A DNA stretch of 64,000 nt from HKCCE3408 sp039183205 (GTDB taxonomy: Bacteria; Pseudomonadota; Alphaproteobacteria; Rhodobacterales; Rhodobacteraceae), in the NCBI GenBank assembly GCA_039183205.1, contig JBCDBR010000005.1:62001-126000 (forward strand). Direction: 5' to 3'. Of this stretch, positions 43,050 to 52,743 are shown piece by piece. The notes under the pieces are model-generated. The model was not told the DNA's origin and did no database searches. It worked only from the letters and a program-made list of their open reading frames with translations. Both the position numbers and the translations under genes were made by a program. Position 1 is the first letter of the stretch, and each line of letters begins with the position of its first letter.

Positions 43050-44483
43050 ATGGCCAGCCAGAAAATGCTCAGATTCGTGACGGTGGATAAGGCGATGCCT
43101 GAAAAGCGTCCGCCCGATCTGCGCCGCGACGACTTCCATGAGATTTATGGCGAATACGCCTCCGCTAAGGCGACCGAGCAAGCCGGCCGTTGCAGCCAGT
43201 GTGGCGTTCCCTATTGCCAGTCGCATTGTCCCTTGCATAACAACATTCCCGATTGGTTGCGGCTCACCGCCGAAGGCCGCCTGCAAGAGGCCTACGAAGT
43301 GAGCCAGGCAACCAACACATTTCCAGAGATTTGCGGCCGGATTTGCCCACAAGATCGACTTTGTGAAGGCAATTGCGTCATCGAACAGTCAGGCCACGGC
43401 ACGGTGACGATTGGATCGATCGAAAAGTACATTACCGACACCGCCTGGGAAAACGGGTGGGTAAAGCCGATTGAAGCGGCCGAGGAACGCGGTGAAACGG
43501 TTGCCATCATTGGCGCGGGCCCCGGTGGGCTTGCCGCGGCAGATCGGCTCCGCCGCGCGGGATTGCAGGTCACCGTCTATGATCGCTACGACCGGGCCGG
43601 CGGATTGCTCACCTATGGCATTCCTGGGTTCAAACTTGAAAAACCCGTGGTAATGCAGCGTATCGATCAGCTTGCCGCGGCGGGGATCAAGTTTGAGCTG
43701 AACACGGATGTCGGGCCGGATATCGGATTTGACGATATCCGGGCGGCGCATGATTTCGTCGTCATCGCGACCGGGGTTTACAAGACGCGCGGTCTCCAAG
43801 CGCCGGGCGTCGGCGCACAAGGGATCGTGCGCGCAATCGACTACCTGACCGCGTCAAACCGCAAGAGCTTTGGCGATGGCGTCCCGGACTTCGACAACGG
43901 CGCGTTGAATGCAGAAGGCAAACGCATTGTGGTTATCGGTGGCGGAGATACCGCGATGGATTGCGTCCGCACCGCTATCCGGCAAGGCGCGACCAGCGTG
44001 AAATGTCTTTATCGGCGCGACCGCGCGAACATGCCGGGCTCGCAACGTGAAGTTGCCAATGCCGAGGAGGAAGGCGTGGAGTTTGTGTGGTTGACCGCGC
44101 CGAAGGGTTTCGTCGGCGATCCGGTCGACGGTGTGATCGTGCAGCAGATGCGATTGGGCCAACCGGATGTAACCGGCCGGCAAACGCCCGAAGTGATCGA
44201 AGACGCCGATTATACGGAACGGGCGGATATGGTTGTCATGGCGCTTGGCTTTGAGCCTGAGGATTTGCCGCAGCTATGGGATACTGAAGGCCTGGAGGTC
44301 ACACGTTGGGGCACGATCAAGGCCAATTTTCGCACCCATGAAACCGCTTTGCCGGGCGTTTATGCCGTCGGCGACATCGTACGCGGCGCTAGCCTTGTCG
44401 TCTGGGCAATCCGTGACGGTCGAGAAGCCGCCGATGCGATCCTCGAAAGTCTCGCGGCGCCGACCACAATCGCCGCGGAATAA
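43050..44483 (+). CDS. gltD: glutamate synthase small subunit
   Basis: A 477-residue NADPH-dependent, FAD- and Fe-S-containing subunit that feeds electrons to GltB. The N-terminal cysteine clusters are CSQCGVPYCQSHCPLHNN and ICGRICPQDRLCEGNC. The FAD-binding loop is AIIGAGPGGLAAADRLRRAG (about residues 150-169) and the NADPH loop is VVIGGGDTAMDCVRTAI. The C-terminal AVGDIVRGASLVVWAI closes the FAD site. GGAGGA stands 5 bases before ATG 43050. It opens a plus-strand run of four genes that ends with gltB. Confidence 0.97.
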   Translation: MASQKMLRFVTVDKAMPEKRPPDLRRDDFHEIYGEYASAKATEQAGRCSQCGVPYCQSHCPLHNNIPDWLRLTAEGRLQEAYEVSQATNTFPEICGRICPQDRLCEGNCVIEQSGHGTVTIGSIEKYITDTAWENGWVKPIEAAEERGETVAIIGAGPGGLAAADRLRRAGLQVTVYDRYDRAGGLLTYGIPGFKLEKPVVMQRIDQLAAAGIKFELNTDVGPDIGFDDIRAAHDFVVIATGVYKTRGLQAPGVGAQGIVRAIDYLTASNRKSFGDGVPDFDNGALNAEGKRIVVIGGGDTAMDCVRTAIRQGATSVKCLYRRDRANMPGSQREVANAEEEGVEFVWLTAPKGFVGDPVDGVIVQQMRLGQPDVTGRQTPEVIEDADYTERADMVVMALGFEPEDLPQLWDTEGLEVTRWGTIKANFRTHETALPGVYAVGDIVRGASLVVWAIRDGREAADAILESLAAPTTIAAE

Positions 44484-44557
44484 CGCGGATCGACTTTGGA
44501 CTATCTGAATTAATTCGGCCGGTCTTTGTGACCGCCGATCTAGCTGGAAAGGTCGTT

Positions 44558-45271
44558 ATGTTTGACCTCGGAAAAATGGCCGCCGCGCTCGTTCTTGTCG
44601 GCACATCTGCGTCCGCTCAAACGGCGCCCACATTCGTTGTCCCGGCGGGTTGCTCGGCTTTTTTGACCGTTCAGTCCCGGCAATGCACGGTGTCGCATTA
44701 TTGGACCTGCCCGTCCGAGCCTGAGGGCACGTTTTGGCGGGCGGCGCTCGATTCTGATGGGCCCTATTATCTTAGTCAAAGCGATGAGAACTATCGCTGG
44801 CTTCGCGGCTATAGCCTGCGCAGCGACAGCCAAAGCGAGCTTATCGTGCCAGAGGCGGACCCGGCAAATCTGGACGAGCTTTTTGAAACGGGCACGGACG
44901 CGATGGAATTTACCTTGCTTCGTCGTGACGCGGGTATCGAGTTTGAGCGGACATATACCGGATTTGACACGATCACGGGTGCTACGGTGATTATCGATGG
45001 CGAAGAGCTTCTGCTGACAGATTTCGCGTATGAATATGAAACCGAGCAAGGCACGAGCCGAACAAGTGGGAACCAATTCCTAAGCCAGGAACGCAGGTTG
45101 TTTTTCGGCGGCATCGAAACCGTGACGCTGCCCTCGGGCGAGGTTTTGGAAGCAGATTATTCACCACGGGAATTCATTGATCCCGGCGAAGAGGGTTTCC
45201 TCAGCATGCTCCCCCTTTACGATTGCGGGGATGTCATCAGCGCATTGCCGTGGTCGGAGGACCGGGGATAA
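44558..45271 (+). CDS. secreted protein of unknown function, between gltD and gltB
   Basis: A 237-residue protein with a clear signal peptide (KMAAALVLVGTSASAQTAPT). The mature part is beta-rich with at least five cysteines (PAGCSAFLT, RQCTVSHYWTCP, LYDCGDV), so disulfides are likely in the periplasm. No family is recognised. GGAAAGG precedes the ATG at 44558. It ends in a TAATG overlap with the GFA gene. Its role in a glutamate synthase operon is unexplained. Confidence 0.8.
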   Translation: MFDLGKMAAALVLVGTSASAQTAPTFVVPAGCSAFLTVQSRQCTVSHYWTCPSEPEGTFWRAALDSDGPYYLSQSDENYRWLRGYSLRSDSQSELIVPEADPANLDELFETGTDAMEFTLLRRDAGIEFERTYTGFDTITGATVIIDGEELLLTDFAYEYETEQGTSRTSGNQFLSQERRLFFGGIETVTLPSGEVLEADYSPREFIDPGEEGFLSMLPLYDCGDVISALPWSEDRG

Positions 45272-45699
45272 TGCAATCGACCGGTCAATGCTTGTGCGGC
45301 GCCGTCAGGATTACGGCCGTTGCTGCGGACAGCTTCCAAGCCTGCCATTGCACGGAATGCCAAAGGTGGACAGGCGGCGGGCCGCTTTATGCTATTCGCG
45401 TGACGGATCTTCGGATTGATGGCGAGGATGCCGTGCGCGCTTATCGGCACAGCGCTTGGGGCGAGCGGGTGTTTTGCGGCACATGCGGCACCGCGCTTTA
45501 TTGGAAATTGCAAGGGCGCAGCATCGCCTTTGTGGCGCTTGGTCTGCTCGACGACCGATCCGGCAAGCGGTTGGGCGAAGAGATTTTTGTCGATCATCGA
45601 CCCGATTGGTTGCCGTCGGCCGAAGGCGCGGCACAGCACTACGAAGCTGAGATGAAGGCGCAGCTTGACGCCTTTTTGAAGACGGAGACATCGCTATGA
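45271..45699 (+). CDS. GFA-family zinc protein (glutathione-dependent formaldehyde-activating-like)
   Basis: A 142-residue protein with the Mss4/GFA fold. Zinc-binding cysteines are in GQCLCGAVRI (residues 6-15), CHCTECQRWTG (about residues 31-41) and FCGTCGTALYW. The family name comes from one enzyme; most members have no proven activity, so the role here is open. Translation is coupled to the previous gene (TAATG) and to gltB (ATGA). Confidence 0.9.
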   Translation: MQSTGQCLCGAVRITAVAADSFQACHCTECQRWTGGGPLYAIRVTDLRIDGEDAVRAYRHSAWGERVFCGTCGTALYWKLQGRSIAFVALGLLDDRSGKRLGEEIFVDHRPDWLPSAEGAAQHYEAEMKAQLDAFLKTETSL

Positions 45700-48600
45700 C
45701 CTCTCTCCCCAGCACCTGGGCCAAGGACGAAGAAACGCGTCGGCAATGGCTGGAGCAATTTGGCATGTATTCGCAGGCCGATGAGCACAGCTCTTGCGGG
45801 GTGGGCCTTGTTGTGGCGATTGACGGAAAGCCGGCACGCAAGGTCGTTCAGGCCGGGATTGATGCGCTTAAGGCCATTTGGCACCGCGGGGCCGTCGATG
45901 CAGACGGGAAAACCGGTGACGGGGCAGGGATCCATGTGCAGATTCCGCCCCGATTTTTCTACGACCAGGTACGCCGCACCGGGCATGAGCCGCGGGGCGA
46001 CGAGTTGATGGCGGTCGGCCAGATCTTTCTGCCCCGGAATGATTTTGGGGCACAGGAAACCTGCCGGACGATTGTCGAATCCGAAATCCTGCGGATGGGC
46101 TATTATATCTACGGATGGCGGCACGTTCCGGTCGATGTCTCGGTGCTTGGCGAGAAGGCCAACGCAACCCGTCCGGAGATCGAACAGATCATCGTGTCAA
46201 ACGCCAAAGGCGTCGATGAGGAGACATTCGAGCGGGAGCTTTACGTGATCCGCCGGCGGATCGAAAAGGCTGCGGCCGCGGCACAAGTGCCGTCGCTTTA
46301 TATGTGTAGCCTGTCCTGTCGGTCCATCATCTACAAGGGCATGATGCTGGCCGAACAAGTGGCCGAGTTTTACCCGGACCTCAAAGACGACCGTTTTGAG
46401 AGCGCTTTTGCAATCTACCACCAGCGGTATTCCACCAATACGTTTCCGCAATGGTGGCTGGCGCAGCCGTTCCGCATGTTGGCCCATAACGGCGAGATCA
46501 ACACGCTCAAGGGCAACATCAATTGGATGAAAAGTCACGAAATTCGCCTCTCGAGCCAGAATTTTGGAGAGATGGCGGAGGATATCAAACCGATCATTGC
46601 CAATGGCGCGAGCGACTCTGCGGCGCTGGATGCCGTTTTTGAAGTTCTGGTGCGTGCAGGGCGCAATGCACCGATGGCCAAGACGATGCTGGTGCCCGAG
46701 GCCTGGAGCCAGACCTCATCCGAGCTACCCCGCGCCTGGCGCGACATGTATTCATACTGCAATTCCGTCATGGAGCCCTGGGACGGCCCGGCAGCGTTGG
46801 CGATGACCGATGGACGTTGGGTCTGTGCGGGCTTGGACCGCAACGGCCTGAGGCCGATGCGCTATGTCGTCACTGGCGATGGCTTGATGATCGCCGGCTC
46901 CGAGGCCGGTATGGTCCCGGTCGATGAGGCGCGCGTCGTCGAAAAAGGCGCGCTCGGGCCCGGCCAGATGATTGCCGTCGACATGCAGGATCAAAAGCTA
47001 TTCCACGATGTTGAGATCAAGGATGCACTGTCGGCGGCGAAGCCGTTTGGCGAATGGGTCGAAAAAATCACCGACCTGACCGAAGCCACTGCCGGCGTGA
47101 CCGAAACGACGAAGTTCGAAGGGGCCGATCTGCGCCGGCGCCAGGTAGCGGCCGGGTATTCCGTAGAAGAGCTTGAACAGATCCTCGCGCCCATGGCGGA
47201 GGACGGCAAAGAGGCGTTGGCCAGCATGGGCGACGACACGCCGTCGGCGGTGCTCAGTTCAAAATACCGCCCACTTAGCCATTATTTCCGGCAGAACTTC
47301 AGTCAGGTCACCAATCCGCCGATTGACAGTCTGCGGGAATACCGGGTCATGAGCCTCAAGACCCGGTTCGGAAACCTCAAGAACGTGCTGGACGAAGACA
47401 GTTCCCAGACGGAGATATTCGTCTTGGACAGCCCGTTCGTGGGCAACGCGCAATTTGAGGTCATGCTGCATGAATTCGGCGCTAACGTCGTTACATTGGA
47501 TTGCACTTTTCCCGCCGGTGGCGCCTCGGATACCCTGCACGAGCATTTGGGGCGCATTCGCGCGGAGGCCGAGGATGCCGTTCGTTCCGGCGCAAGCCAC
47601 ATCGTACTGACCGATCAAGGGCAAAGCGCCGACGCCGTGCCGATGCCAATGATCTTGGCGACATCGGCGGTGCATTCCTGGCTCACCCGGCAGGGCCTTC
47701 GGACCTTCTGTTCGTTGAACGTCCGGTCCGCTGAATGCATCGATCCGCACTATTTCGCTGTGCTTGTTGGCTGCGGCGCAACGACAGTGAATGCCTATCT
47801 TGCAGAGGATAGCCTTGCTGACCGGATTGAACGCGGTTTGCTGGACGGGCCCTTAACGGAGACCGTCGCCCGGTTTCGCAAAGCCATTGATGCAGGTCTT
47901 TTGAAGATCATGTCGAAGATGGGTATTAGCGTCATCTCCTCCTACCGCGGCGGTCTGAATTTCGAGGCAGTGGGCCTCAGCCGGGCCATGGTGGCGGAAT
48001 ATTTCCCCGGCATGATCAGCCGGATTTCCGGGATCGGCGTGACAGGTCTACAGCGCCAGGCCGAGGCGGTGCATGCCCGCGGCTGGATCAAACGTACGGA
48101 CGTCTTACCGATCGGCGGTTTTTACAAATCGCGCACCAGCGGTGAAAAACACGCGTGGGAAGCGACCACGATGCATATGATGCAAAGTGCCTGCGCGCGC
48201 GGGTCGTTTGAATTATGGAAGCAATATTCGGCCAAGATGTCGAAAAACCCGCCGATCCATCTGCGCGATCTGCTGGATATTAAGGCGCTTGGAAAGCCGG
48301 TTCCGCTTGAAGAGGTTGAGAGCATTACCTCGATCCGCAAGCGTTTTGTGACGCCTGGGATGAGCCTTGGCGCGCTGTCGCCGGAAGCACATAAGACGCT
48401 CAATGTTGCCATGAACCGCATCGGTGCAAAGTCCGACAGCGGAGAAGGCGGCGAAGATCCGGCGCATTTTGTACCCGAACCGAACGGCGACAATCCGTCG
48501 GCCAAGATCAAGCAGGTGGCCAGTGGGCGGTTTGGCGTGACGGCTGAATACCTCAACCATTGCGAAGAGCTTGAGATCAAAGTCGCGCAAGGCGCCAAGC

Positions 48601-50234
48601 CCGGCGAAGGCGGGCAATTGCCCGGTATGAAAGTCACCGACCTGATCGCGCGGCTTCGCCATTCGACCAAAGGCGTGACACTCATCAGCCCGCCGCCGCA
48701 CCACGATATCTATTCGATTGAGGACCTCGCGCAGCTCATCTATGACCTCAAACAGATCAACCCGCGCGCAAAGGTGACGGTGAAACTGGTGGCCTCTTCG
48801 GGCGTGGGCACCATTGCTGCCGGGGTCGCCAAAGCCAAGGCTGATGTGATCCTGATTTCGGGCCATAACGGCGGTACCGGCGCCTCTCCCGCAACATCGA
48901 TCAAATATGCCGGACTACCCTGGGAAATGGGCCTGACCGAGGCACACCAGGTGCTGGCCATGAACAATTTGCGCTCACGCGTGACGCTGCGCACGGATGG
49001 CGGATTGCGGACAGGCCGCGACATCGTGATGGCGGCGATGATGGGTGCAGAAGAATTTGGGATCGGAACGGCCGCGCTGATCGCGATGGGATGCATTATG
49101 GTGCGGCAATGCCAATCGAACACATGCCCGGTCGGGGTCTGCACGCAAGATGACGCGTTACGCGCCAAGTTCACTGGCACGGCCGACAAGGTGGTGAACC
49201 TCATCACATTTTACGCTCAGGAAGTGCGTGAAATCTTGGCCGAAATCGGCGCAAGATCGCTTGATGAGGTGATCGGTCGAGCGGACCTCTTGGCCCAGGT
49301 CAGCCGAGGTGCGGCGCATCTGGACGATCTTGATCTCAACCCGATGCTCATAACTGTCGACGGCGCGGACCAAATTGAATACGACCGCTATCGCAAGCGA
49401 AATGCCGTGCCCGATACGCTCGACGCCCAGATCGTCAAGGACGCCCACCGTTTCCTTGAGGACGGCGAGAAGATGCAATTGTCATATGCAGTGCAAAACA
49501 CGCTCCGCACCATAGGGACGCGGACCTCAAGCCATATCGTGCAAGCCTTTGGCATGCGCAACACGTTACAGCCGGATCATTTGGTTGTGAAACTTGAAGG
49601 CTCCGCCGGGCAGTCCTTGGGGGCGTTTGCGGCGCCGGGTCTAAAGCTGGAAGTCTCCGGCGACGCCAATGACTACGTCGCCAAAGGTTTGTCAGGTGGC
49701 ACCGTTGTGGTGAAACCGCCGCAGGTGAGCCCGCTGAAGGCCGACGAAAACACCATAATCGGCAACACGGTTCTCTACGGTGCGACAGACGGTTATTTGT
49801 TTGCTGCCGGCCGCGCGGGCGAACGTTTTGCGGTTCGCAACTCAGGCGCAAAGGTGGTCATCGAAGGATGCGGATCGAATGGTTGCGAGTACATGACCGG
49901 CGGGGTCGCCGTGATCCTCGGCGCGATCGGTTCAAACTTCGGCGCCGGGATGACCGGGGGTATGGCCTATCTCTACGATCCTGACGGCACCGTGCTAACC
50001 AACGTGAACCTCGAAACGCTGGTGTCGTGCCCAGTGCGCGTGGCGCATTGGGAGGCGCAGCTTAAGGGTTTGATTGAGGCGCATCTTGCCGAAACCGGAA
50101 GCCGGAAGGCCGCCAATATCCTTCAGAACTGGACCCTAGAACTGAAACATTTTGTCCAGGTCTGTCCGAAAGAAATGCTCGGCAAGCTCGCCCACCCAAT
50201 CGGGATCGAAGCCGACGCGGTGCCGGCCGAATAG
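45696..50234 (+). CDS. gltB: glutamate synthase large subunit
   Basis: A 1,512-residue ferredoxin-like/NADPH glutamate synthase alpha chain that makes two glutamates from glutamine and 2-oxoglutarate. The propeptide precedes the amidotransferase nucleophile C34 in SSCGVGLVVAI. Further marks are YHQRYSTNTFPQWWLAQPFR, the FMN-binding core GEGGEDPAHF, VSGHNGGTGASPATSIKYAG, and the 3Fe-4S cysteines in CIMVRQCQSNTCPVGVCTQ. The C-terminal beta-helix ends with GCGSNGCEYMTGGVAVILG. It overlaps the GFA gene by ATGA. Confidence 0.98.
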   Translation: MTSLPSTWAKDEETRRQWLEQFGMYSQADEHSSCGVGLVVAIDGKPARKVVQAGIDALKAIWHRGAVDADGKTGDGAGIHVQIPPRFFYDQVRRTGHEPRGDELMAVGQIFLPRNDFGAQETCRTIVESEILRMGYYIYGWRHVPVDVSVLGEKANATRPEIEQIIVSNAKGVDEETFERELYVIRRRIEKAAAAAQVPSLYMCSLSCRSIIYKGMMLAEQVAEFYPDLKDDRFESAFAIYHQRYSTNTFPQWWLAQPFRMLAHNGEINTLKGNINWMKSHEIRLSSQNFGEMAEDIKPIIANGASDSAALDAVFEVLVRAGRNAPMAKTMLVPEAWSQTSSELPRAWRDMYSYCNSVMEPWDGPAALAMTDGRWVCAGLDRNGLRPMRYVVTGDGLMIAGSEAGMVPVDEARVVEKGALGPGQMIAVDMQDQKLFHDVEIKDALSAAKPFGEWVEKITDLTEATAGVTETTKFEGADLRRRQVAAGYSVEELEQILAPMAEDGKEALASMGDDTPSAVLSSKYRPLSHYFRQNFSQVTNPPIDSLREYRVMSLKTRFGNLKNVLDEDSSQTEIFVLDSPFVGNAQFEVMLHEFGANVVTLDCTFPAGGASDTLHEHLGRIRAEAEDAVRSGASHIVLTDQGQSADAVPMPMILATSAVHSWLTRQGLRTFCSLNVRSAECIDPHYFAVLVGCGATTVNAYLAEDSLADRIERGLLDGPLTETVARFRKAIDAGLLKIMSKMGISVISSYRGGLNFEAVGLSRAMVAEYFPGMISRISGIGVTGLQRQAEAVHARGWIKRTDVLPIGGFYKSRTSGEKHAWEATTMHMMQSACARGSFELWKQYSAKMSKNPPIHLRDLLDIKALGKPVPLEEVESITSIRKRFVTPGMSLGALSPEAHKTLNVAMNRIGAKSDSGEGGEDPAHFVPEPNGDNPSAKIKQVASGRFGVTAEYLNHCEELEIKVAQGAKPGEGGQLPGMKVTDLIARLRHSTKGVTLISPPPHHDIYSIEDLAQLIYDLKQINPRAKVTVKLVASSGVGTIAAGVAKAKADVILISGHNGGTGASPATSIKYAGLPWEMGLTEAHQVLAMNNLRSRVTLRTDGGLRTGRDIVMAAMMGAEEFGIGTAALIAMGCIMVRQCQSNTCPVGVCTQDDALRAKFTGTADKVVNLITFYAQEVREILAEIGARSLDEVIGRADLLAQVSRGAAHLDDLDLNPMLITVDGADQIEYDRYRKRNAVPDTLDAQIVKDAHRFLEDGEKMQLSYAVQNTLRTIGTRTSSHIVQAFGMRNTLQPDHLVVKLEGSAGQSLGAFAAPGLKLEVSGDANDYVAKGLSGGTVVVKPPQVSPLKADENTIIGNTVLYGATDGYLFAAGRAGERFAVRNSGAKVVIEGCGSNGCEYMTGGVAVILGAIGSNFGAGMTGGMAYLYDPDGTVLTNVNLETLVSCPVRVAHWEAQLKGLIEAHLAETGSRKAANILQNWTLELKHFVQVCPKEMLGKLAHPIGIEADAVPAE

Positions 50235-50265
50235 GATTGGCCGGATGGGTTTTGAGGGGGCTTGC

Positions 50266-51138
50266 CTAAGCGCCCACAATGTCCGCGTCGCTGTAGCCCT
50301 GCAAATAAAGCAGCGCGGTTAGATCGCCGTTATTGATCACGATCTCGGCCTGTTCTTGGACGGAGGGTTTGGCATGAAGTGCAACGCCCATGCCAGCCGC
50401 GCCCAACATGCCAAGATCGTTGGCACCGTCACCGACGGCAATCGCGTCTTCGGCAGTGATGCCGAGCTGGCGGGCGATGTCGTTAAGCGCGGTCACTTTG
50501 GCATCGCGCCCCAAAATCGGCTGTCCAACCCTTCCGGTTATGACGCCGTTTTCGGTGATCAAACTATTGGCGCGGTTTTCATCGAAACCCAAATGTGCCG
50601 CAACCGCCTCGGTGAAGGCCGTAAACCCGCCCGAGACCAAAGCGGCATAGGCCCCTTGCGCCTTCATCGTCGCCAAAAGTGCGGCGCCGCCGGGCGTGTA
50701 GGTTATGCGGGTTTGCACGACGCGATCGATCAAATTCTCCGGGAAACCCTTCAACAGCTCGACACGTTCAGTCAATGCGGCTTCGAAGTCGAGTTCTCCA
50801 TTCATCGCGCGTGCGGTGATTTCAGAAACGCCCGAGCCGATCCCCGTCTCGGCCGCCAATTCATCAATGCATTCTTGCTCGATCATGGTGCTGTCCATAT
50901 CGGCGATGAGCAGCCTTTTGCGGCGATTTTTGGCCGGAAGAAATGCAAGATCAACCGCTTGATCCTGCAAGTCAGCCTGAAGGCTGTCGGCATGGTCTGG
51001 CACGACATCGATCGAAAATTCGGCCGCCCTGCCCGGCGACAGCCAAACCACGTCCCCGCCACCTAAGGCATTGCGCAACGCGTCGGGCAAGGCCGTCGGC
51101 AAGGTGCCGGCAGGGGCGATGAGCGTTGCTACAAACAC
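50266..51138 (-). CDS. serB: phosphoserine phosphatase
   Basis: A 290-residue HAD-type phosphatase that completes serine synthesis. The catalytic motif is IADMDSTMIEQECIDELA (DxDxT form), the second motif VSGGFTAF, the third RDAKVTALND, and the fourth AVGDGANDLGMLGAAGMGVA. An N-terminal region of about 80 residues precedes the HAD core. The start is a GTG at 51138, since GAAGGAG stands 8 bases upstream and no ATG fits; a longer ATG reading to 51201 has no good ribosome site. Confidence 0.95.
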   Translation of the reverse strand: MFVATLIAPAGTLPTALPDALRNALGGGDVVWLSPGRAAEFSIDVVPDHADSLQADLQDQAVDLAFLPAKNRRKRLLIADMDSTMIEQECIDELAAETGIGSGVSEITARAMNGELDFEAALTERVELLKGFPENLIDRVVQTRITYTPGGAALLATMKAQGAYAALVSGGFTAFTEAVAAHLGFDENRANSLITENGVITGRVGQPILGRDAKVTALNDIARQLGITAEDAIAVGDGANDLGMLGAAGMGVALHAKPSVQEQAEIVINNGDLTALLYLQGYSDADIVGA

Positions 51139-51267
51139 AAATTGGGCTCCTTCACTGGCAAGGCAGTCACACCATGAAACACGTCTGGGGGCCAGCTGCA
51201 ATTCGGCGTTTTACGGCCAGGCTCAGGCGCTTATGGTCCGTGCCAATCCGCTGCTGCGGGAGGTCTG

Positions 51268-52743
51268 GTGGGACTTCGAGAGCTGTTCGTCGCGCTTGTT
51301 GCGCTCCTGTGCTTGGGGCTGGGCCTTCTGTTGATGGAACAGCCGCGCACCGGGCTTGCTATCACGCAATTGAATGTGGCGGGCACACCAGCAACAATCA
51401 TGCAAGTTGCCGGGGTTCAGGCCCCGGTTGTGGTGATCGCGCATGGGTTTGCGGGCTCGCGGCAATTGATGCACCCGATCCAACTCACCCTGGCGCGCGC
51501 GGGCTACATCACCGTCAGTTTTGATTTCGAAGGCCACGGCCGCAACCCGCAGCCGATGCGCGGTGATGTTGACGATATCGAAGGCACCACGCGCTTGCTG
51601 GTCGACGAACTTGCGCGTGTGGCCACAGCGGCAGGTGCATTGCCCGGGGCAGATGGCCGGCTTGCCGTGGTCGGACATTCGATGGCCTCCGATATTATTG
51701 TGCGCTTTGCCATCGAAGAACCGGATGTCGACGCAGTCGTCGCGGTGTCGATGTTCTCTGATGCCGTGACGGATGCGGCGCCGGCAAACTTGCTGGTAAT
51801 CAACGGTCAATTCGAAGGCCGCTTGCGCGATGCCGCACGAGAGATCATGGCCGAGCTTGATGCGGTCGAAGGCGATGTCGTCGGGGCCCCTGGCGGCGAC
51901 TTCGCCAGACGCGCGATTGTGGCACCGGGCATGGAACATGTTGGCGTCCTTTATTCGGCGACAACACTTGCCGAGACGCTCAATTGGCTGAATGAGAGCT
52001 TTGGCCGCGACGTCTCGAACGGGCTTGCCCTGATCGGTTTGCCCGTTGTTCTGACGTTGCTGGGGTTGGTCGTGATCGCGCAACCCATTGCGCGGGCTTG
52101 GCCAGCTGGGCGCCGCGTCAACGAGGTGCCGCCGGGGGCGTTTTGGACCTTGTCGATCGTACCGGCGATCCTGACGCCACTTGTCTTATGGCTGGTGCCG
52201 ACGACCTTTCTTCCGGTCCTTGTCGCAGATTACCTTGCCGTGCATTTGGCGATCTATGGGGCGTTGGTTTTAGGCGGATTGGTTATCGAAGGTGACGCGC
52301 CGCGCGTTAAAGGTTGGCGCGCGGGTTTGGGCGTGGCCTTGTTCGGCATCCTCGTGATAGGCGGCACGCTCGATCGCTACGTTGCAAATTTCATCCTCAG
52401 CGGAGACCGATGGGTGATTTTTGCAGCGCTTTTGCCCGGCGCCGTGTTGGCCATGGTCGCTGATGCGACCTTGCTGCAAGCGGCTCAGGCGCCGGCTTGG
52501 CGGCGTGTCGTTGCGCGGGCCGCGTTTCTTCTGTCGCTGATGATCGCCGTGGCACTGGATCCGGCGCGGCTTTTTTTCTTGGTCCTCGTATTGCCCGTCA
52601 TGGTCCTTTACTACGTCGTGTTCGGGTTGGTCGGTGGCTGGGTTGGTCGGCGCTCAGGCTCCGCTTTGGCGATGGGGCTTGGCTTGGGCGTCATCTTGGC
52701 TTGGGCGCTTGCGGCGACCTTTCCTCTCTTCGATGCTCAATAG
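51268..52743 (+). CDS. alpha/beta hydrolase fused to a multi-helix membrane domain
   Basis: A 491-residue protein. An N-terminal membrane helix (LFVALVALLCLGLGLLLM) is followed by an alpha/beta hydrolase domain (about residues 35-245) with the oxyanion segment VIAHGFAGSRQL, nucleophile serine in VVGHSMASDII and a likely catalytic histidine in PGMEHVGVL. From about residue 250, seven to eight more helices follow to the end. The start is a GTG at 51268 behind GGGAGG. This arrangement suggests an esterase facing the periplasm on a membrane scaffold. The substrate is unknown. Confidence 0.85.
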   Translation: MGLRELFVALVALLCLGLGLLLMEQPRTGLAITQLNVAGTPATIMQVAGVQAPVVVIAHGFAGSRQLMHPIQLTLARAGYITVSFDFEGHGRNPQPMRGDVDDIEGTTRLLVDELARVATAAGALPGADGRLAVVGHSMASDIIVRFAIEEPDVDAVVAVSMFSDAVTDAAPANLLVINGQFEGRLRDAAREIMAELDAVEGDVVGAPGGDFARRAIVAPGMEHVGVLYSATTLAETLNWLNESFGRDVSNGLALIGLPVVLTLLGLVVIAQPIARAWPAGRRVNEVPPGAFWTLSIVPAILTPLVLWLVPTTFLPVLVADYLAVHLAIYGALVLGGLVIEGDAPRVKGWRAGLGVALFGILVIGGTLDRYVANFILSGDRWVIFAALLPGAVLAMVADATLLQAAQAPAWRRVVARAAFLLSLMIAVALDPARLFFLVLVLPVMVLYYVVFGLVGGWVGRRSGSALAMGLGLGVILAWALAATFPLFDAQ

